Origin: Siphonodentalium dalli
Taxonomy: Eukaryota > Mollusca > Scaphopoda > Gadilida > Siphonodentaliidae
Reading direction: 5' to 3'
Length of the DNA: 64,000 bases
NCBI GenBank assembly: GCA_032622095.1
Contig: CP136069.1
Span: 121,514,126 to 121,578,125, forward strand
Shown: positions 58,601 through 64,000 of the stretch, one piece after another
Layout of the letters: the number at the start of each line of letters is the position of its first letter
How positions within the stretch are numbered: position 1 is the stretch's first letter
Program-made: the position numbers and the translations under genes
The notes under the pieces: generated by a model
Told to the model about the DNA's origin: nothing
The model's database searches: none
The model's input: only the letters and a program-made list of their open reading frames with translations

Positions 58601-59171
58601 GGGCTTATTTCAAAATCAAATACATATAAGTCCAATATGAACCTGTGTGAATATTTAGGTGCAATATGACATATTTGCACGAGGATATGTTTTTGAACAT
58701 ACCTACGACTATTTGCTTCCAGCGATTGTAGTTTTCGTAATAATTCCTTATTCCAATCTATAAGAGCGCAAATGATTTAGCAATGTTTTATGCAAATCTT
58801 GCACCACTTCCAAATAGTCCCTGCGTGTCCGCGCCGTTGACACGAGGTAAGTATAAACATTCCAAAGAAACATTTTTGGTACGAAACGTTTTCAATAAAC
58901 GGGGAAAACAATTCAACAGTATGAAACAATTTGAATACAGTAGATCACAGGACCAACAACACAGCCTGCTTTCCCGAAACTCAGCATGTTATCGGCTTAT
59001 AATAGGATTTCTTTTAAGTTCATAATCGGCGTAGAATCGCCTCATTTTTAGTCCATATCGAACTGAAAAATGAGAGAGCTTTAGTGCCGTTATTGACTCA
59101 TCATAACTTATTATAAGTTTATTATGGGCGGATAATGACATGAATAAACCAACTCACGACTTACCAGATGT
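55666..59171. other. intergenic DNA, no confident gene
   Basis: Words of the type TGTAATGCATTAC recur at 56620-56760. A repeat with CACTGTGGCCCGCGCCATAA lies at 58540 and recurs at 59190 and 61605. Short ORFs show nothing recognisable. Confidence 0.35.
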
Positions 59172-59221
59172 ACGCTCTTTAAAAATGTGTTTTCACGGTG
59201 GCCCGCGCCATAACTATATGT

Positions 59222-59985
59222 TTATTACAGAATCAAGACAGGAACGCCCCAGGGACCCGTACTAAGTCCGCTACTATTTTTAATCTACGTGAACGACATA
59301 CCCAACATACAATGTTCAAATTTCGCAATTCGCTGACGACCTGGGCCTCTGGACCACGGGGGGTAACCCTAAACAACTGGAAATCAGAATTCAAAAACAA
59401 CTTAGCGACCTCGAAGGATGGTGCTCAAAATGGGGAATCAAACTCAACGCTAAAAAAAACTCAATTAATAGTATTCAGTAAATGGAAAAAAATCGAACTT
59501 AAACTTTCTATTTGGAGAAGATTTTGAACAAACACAAGAGGCAACACTCTTGGGCATAACTCTGGACTATAAACTCAATTTCAGGAAACATATAACTACT
59601 ATCGCAACCAAAGCAAAACAGAGAATTGGACTTTTAAGAATGCTCAGGGGCACATCTTGGGGACTTAATTCCGTAACCCTAATAAAACTTTATAAACAGT
59701 ACATAAGACAAATTATGGAATATGGGGCAATTGTTACTGCAGAACTACAGAAGGAAACTCGAAATAAACTACAAGTAATTCAAAACTCCGCTTTAAGAAT
59801 GGCACTACAAGAAAATACTCGCACACCAATCAAGGCCCTACATTCAGCAGCTGACATATACCCACTGCAAGACAGGTTTAACATTCTAGCGGCTCAAACT
59901 TTACAAAGGTTACAAGGTATCTTACTAATAGAGGAACTAGAACTCCGAAAATTACTGTTAACAAAACAAAAAAAGACCTAAGTAG
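59222..59985 (+). pseudogene. 5'-truncated LINE reverse transcriptase fragment, frameshifted
   Basis: It begins inside the RT at RIKTGTPQGPVLSPLLF, shifts frame before the catalytic FADD (59329-59340), continues DLEGWCSKWGIKLNAKK, shifts again at an 8-A run (59452-59459), and then reads open from 59550 to 59981: LGITLDYKLNFRKHI, RIGLLRMLRGTSWG, KLYKQYIRQIMEYGA and AALHSAAD-like C-terminal blocks. It is a different lineage from the 21-24 kb LINE (FADD not YADD, different thumb). Two frameshifts and loss of the 5' half make it a dead fragment. Confidence 0.8.
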
Positions 59986-61841
59986 GACTAAGGAAGAAAA
60001 AAAAAGAAGGAAGAAAAAGAAGGAAAAGTAGAACGACAAGGCACTTTTGACTGTATGGTTTTATTGACGTGCATCGTGATTTTGTCTTTAGTTCTACAGA
60101 AGAAAAGAGAAAACAAGAAGTAGAACGACAAGGAACATCCGACTATATGGCGTGTGATAATTCTCAGAACCGCACTAGTGTAATCTGTCGACGGAACTAT
60201 TTCATTCAGTGTTGATAGACTGGTTCTCGCCGTTACTATTTTGACTTTTTCAATCACGACCTAAAATAAACAATAAGCGTTCAAGTATAGTTTCATTTCA
60301 AGAATATGTTTGTCGAAGCACAGAGTTTAATTTCAAGCGCATCATTAAATATGGGTCAAGGTCACTCGCGGATAGACGGGCCCCCTGTCTGATTGTTGCG
60401 TTAACCCTAAAATGACGTTAAAACTCAATTAAATTCACATTTTCTGTACCGGAGATGTACGATTGTGAGTCAACTTACTATGATACGGAGATATGTAATA
60501 AAAATAGAACCGCATGAGTGTCTGGATTTTGACGAATTATCGCACTCGATTTGTTGGCGGAGCGATACCTCGAGTGCGGGACGTAGTGCGATAATTTAAT
60601 CAAAATACAGACACTCATGCGGTTCTACCTATTACTAATAGACTAGTGACCATGAATCTATGGCTGGTAAAACATACCAGTCTGAACTTGAAGGAAATGC
60701 TTTGCTTTCAATTTCATATATATGTTCAGGTAATGAGCATTACTGGAAATTTATTTACTCAAATAACTGTGTATACTTGTAATATTGACATTATATTGCT
60801 ACCTTGCATGACAAATTTTAATAAACTGATTAATATACTACTAGGAGACAACTATTGGAATTTGAATCATGAATTTTCCAACTATTGAAAATGATGGTCC
60901 TCATTTTGGGAACCCCCACCCCCTGTCGTACGTCCCTGTGTGTAGTCACACAGGCAATGCATCCATCACTGCTCATTTTCAAATACTGACAGGGTTCCAA
61001 CTTAAAGGCCCCCAGTTCGATTTGATACCATAAAACACAACATATTCTCGTGAAGATAGGTTTTGAACATTGAACCTAAATATTCACATATGTTCATATA
61101 TGACTTATTTCGTTATGAAATAAGCTCAAAGTGGCCCTATACCCGCTACTCTGTTGAGTGGCGCGGTCCACACTGAAAACAAATTAACACCGTAAATAGT
61201 ATATAGTAGAAACTATTGCTCATATTGTACCATATTGGACTTATTTCGTGTTGTAATAGGTTTATATTGAACTTATGATTCATGAAAACAGGATGAAACA
61301 ACCGTTGGTACGTTTAATATGGCTAGAAATAATTATGAGTCGCCAATGTTCCCAATAAAATCGTAGGTTCTGATTATCAGATACTGACTTTCAAAAGGGA
61401 AAGTTTTAACACGTTTAAAATTTTGTCTAGCTATCAAATTCAATTACCGTCTCTGATAAAGCAGCCTGTTCTCTTGGTAATACGTTCATGTGGGCCTTAT
61501 TTGAATCTGCATTACGCTCTATATCAACGTAAATGGGGCACGAACATTGTTTTTCATCGACACGACTTGCCAGATGGACGTTCTTTATAATGTGGTTTCA
61601 CTGCGGTCCGCGCCATTCAACGGAATATACGCTCAATATGGACTTATTTCAGAATCGACTGTTTTCGTGTCCCATTTACGTTCATATAGAGCGCAATTCA
61701 TATTCAAATAACGCCAATATGGGCGAATGTGTGTTTGTGAAATACGTTCAGTATGAACATATTTGCATGAGGTTATGTTGGATAAAGAGCGTCCATGCTT
61801 TCAGTTCTCAAAAAATTAGGAGATATGCGTTTTTACTTTGT
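59986..61841. other. LINE 3' flank and intergenic DNA
   Basis: A purine-rich stretch with AGTAGAACGACAAGG occurs twice (60027, 60121), a direct repeat of the LINE tail region. A hairpin lies at 60504-60628. The GTGGCCCGCGCCAT-type repeat lies near 61600, and ATAAAGAGCGT at 61792. No confident gene was found. Confidence 0.35.
60504..60628. repeat. hairpin, ~45-bp arms
   Basis: AGAACCGCATGAGTGTCTG on the left and its complement on the right, then TTATCGCACT pairs further in, with an inner GCACTCGA/TCGAGTGC pair. Confidence 0.7.
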
Positions 61842-62402
61842 TATCCCCCGCCAAATTGAAAATTTGCTGGGGATATAGGAAAGGGTTCCGTCCGTCAGTC
61901 TGGTCGTCCGTCCACCTGTCCACCCGTCCCGAATTTGTAAGAGTCATAACTTGAACAAATGTCAACGGATTTCAAAGATTTTTGGTATATGAGTTCACCT
62001 GACCATTACCTAGAATGAGTTCGCAAGCAAAGTCCGGCCGGATATTTTTACCGGAGTTATTGGACTTTGTTTATTATTTTTGTCGAATTTACCAAATAGA
62101 CGACGTCACAGGGCTCATTTCCACAAATCTCAAAGATATTTGGTATATGAGTTCACTTGACCAGTATCTAGAACGAGTTCGCAAACCAGGTCCGGCCGGA
62201 TATTTTAAGCGGACTTATTGGACTTTGTTTATTATTTTTGGCGCAAATGGACGACGTCACATGTCTAATTTCCACAAATGTCAGTTCCTAAAACGAGTTC
62301 GCAAGCCAGGCTTTTTGACAAAATCCCACCTCTTGTTTAGCACATACTGAGAACGCAAACATTATTGAGAATGCACTTCCCCAACTGCACAATTAGGCGG
62401 GG
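61842..62402 (+). mobile_element. array element E with inverted GGCGGGGGATA ends
   Basis: It starts TTATCCCCCGCCAAATTG and ends TTAGGCGGGGGATA. Two and a half direct units (about 61980-62300) share GTTCGCAAG, GTCCGGCCGGATATTTT and TATTGGACTTTGTTTATTAT. GGTCGTCCGTCCACC lies near the left end. The architecture is like elements A and C but with units of 130-170 bp. Confidence 0.65.
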
Positions 62403-64000
62403 GATACCGTCGTCTGTGACTGCTTGTTTCATATTTTATTGAGCATCCTATATATACATTTCAAACAAATTATTTATTTATAACAGACTAATGTAGGATG
62501 AACGAATGGGGACGGGAGCACAAGTTATAGCAACTTATGTGGAGCTCCTCTCCCCAAAAAGCGTTCTTAATTATGATCTCTGTGCTCGATCGTTTTCACC
62601 GTAAACTGATGTATGCTTTTGGGAATTTTCGTGATGCATTTGCCATACAAAATTGCAAATATTTTCCTTATTTTTTCTTTTGTCTCGTAAGCTATAGTTT
62701 GATGTCAAATTAGACAGTGAAGTTTCAAGTTTGTTGTGGTCACGTAGATAGGCTTTCTGCGACTATGGTTCCACGTTAAGTTGGTATAGCACGCCCCTCA
62801 AACTTGTGAATTATGTTGTAAATAAATAAGTTTAAACCAAACAAACTGTAACCGAACCAGCAGAACCATATTGTTAGAGAACCATATTGTTGGAAATGTC
62901 GAACAATTCACGTATTTAATCCCCCTATACGAAGCTCAATTGACCCGAAGTCGTAGCTTTTTAATTGACTCCTCTAGGCGTGAAACGACTTCTAATGTGC
63001 TAATCACACAAACAAAGGCGAACCTGCATACCTTCTTAGTATCGATTCTGACACTATTTAAATGCGATTAAAGTTCGAATATTAATATGTGTTACTTTCG
63101 TTTATCTGATGTTGGATTTCTTCTGGATGATAGTGTCGTTTGAGAACTCAATTACCTTATTTGACACGAGGATAATGGACCCGCACTGGGGGAGGTCGCG
63201 ATATGTTCTGATGGGTTTATTGAGAACGCATGATGGTTCACGAGAAGTGAAAGGCGAACGTACAAAATAAGACAACAAAAAAGGACTCTGAGACAGAAAA
63301 AGCAGGAGGATAAGAACACAAGGAACAGACGGAATTAATAGGTCCAGCACGTATCAACAAGGAACATATTAAAGATAGTCAGCTAGATGGAAATCCCATG
63401 ACTTACTGACTATATGTAACGTGGAAATACTGAAGCGAATTCGTATATTTCTAAAATTTACACTGAAAATGATAAAATAGTATTTTTAGTGTTAGCGGTG
63501 AAGCAGAACAGAAACAGAACATAACGGAAACAGCTATTTCCGTTATATTGTGTACATCTTGTTTCATTGCTGAAAGTGATAAGGATTTGTATAACTAATG
63601 TCACTGGGCCAGTTCTGGAAATACATTTGTCAAATATCAATGTATATATATTTTATTATATATGCTTATCTAACATGTCACATGCCACGAGTTATTGGTG
63701 AAACAACAAATCAGTTAATCATAAGATGGAAATAAACAAAAAATATTACGCATATAAGTCAAATCTGGAGGAAAACTGTTGAAGAAAATGACGAAAAAAT
63801 CAGAAAACAATGAAATGTTTTGTTTAGCTATATCACGACATGCCGGATTTATTGGTGAGGAAAGTAGATGGCGTATACTGAGGTGGTTTATTTGGAACTC
63901 GCTCCACTGTGAATATAATCCCCATGAGAACAGAAAGGAGGAAGTTAACGGTTATCTGGTTCGCAAGTTCCTCGAAAAACACGTGGAAAATTTATTCATT
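62403..64000. other. intergenic DNA, no gene seen
   Basis: AAAAAGCGTTCTTAATTATG at 62566 resembles 49238 and 45651, so a diverged dispersed repeat is present. The rest shows no recognisable feature; the ORFs are short. Confidence 0.35.

Overview
This is a eukaryotic, AT-rich, almost entirely non-coding and heavily transposon-laden window, most likely from a bivalve mollusc or a related lophotrochozoan. The reasons are a spliced animal gene with long repeat-filled introns, several arrays of 160-175 bp repeats ending in C/G runs like those common in bivalve genomes, abundant fold-back MITEs, Helitron-like non-autonomous elements, and decayed CR1/Jockey-type LINEs. The taxonomic call is an inference, since no species-specific marker is visible. 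There are no bacterial operons, rRNAs, tRNAs or CRISPR arrays.

The one host gene I can reconstruct lies on the minus strand from about 17.3 kb to 0.18 kb. It is a seven-coding-exon homologue of p67phox (NCF2/NOXA1), the cytosolic activator of NADPH oxidase. All splice phases agree and the joined reading frame is 246 codons plus stop. It keeps the N-terminal TPR domain and the activation domain. It then ends in a short acidic tail with a nearby polyadenylation signal, so the SH3 and PB1 modules of the long family members are absent from this model. An acceptor 40 nt upstream of the ATG implies a further 5' non-coding exon to the right.

The introns and flanks hold MITE families. Copies of one sit at 0.95, 2.9 and 11.7 kb, and copies of another at 2.5, 11.1, 16.6-17.05 and 17.4-17.85 kb. 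Near-perfect hairpins lie at 1.54 and 11.87 kb. An array element lies at 12.54-13.29 kb. Three head-to-tail copies of a Helitron-like element lie at 13.54-16.46 kb.

From 20 to 28 kb a decayed LINE (endonuclease and reverse transcriptase, at least two frameshifts) and a 161-bp repeat array lie between inverted ~320 bp repeats. From 29.4 to 31.6 kb an array element of ~1.25 kb has a diverged empty copy of its own target site next to it, which fixes its ends. From 32.4 to 34.8 kb come a palindrome-rich element, an unrecognised 138-codon ORF, a GC-rich tandem repeat and a 51-base G run. From 35.4 to 40.3 kb a ~4.85 kb element with perfect 31-bp inverted ends encloses LTR-like repeats and a gag-like ORF with a zinc knuckle but no visible pol.

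The rest (40.3-64 kb) is repeat-derived or featureless DNA, with a further array at 47.1-48.0 kb, one more Helitron-like element at 48.03-48.68 kb, a second LINE fragment at 59.2-60.0 kb and an array element at 61.84-62.40 kb. The short motif ATAAAGAGCGT recurs on both strands throughout. Most of the window is best read as competing, nested mobile DNA inside and beside an NADPH-oxidase activator gene.
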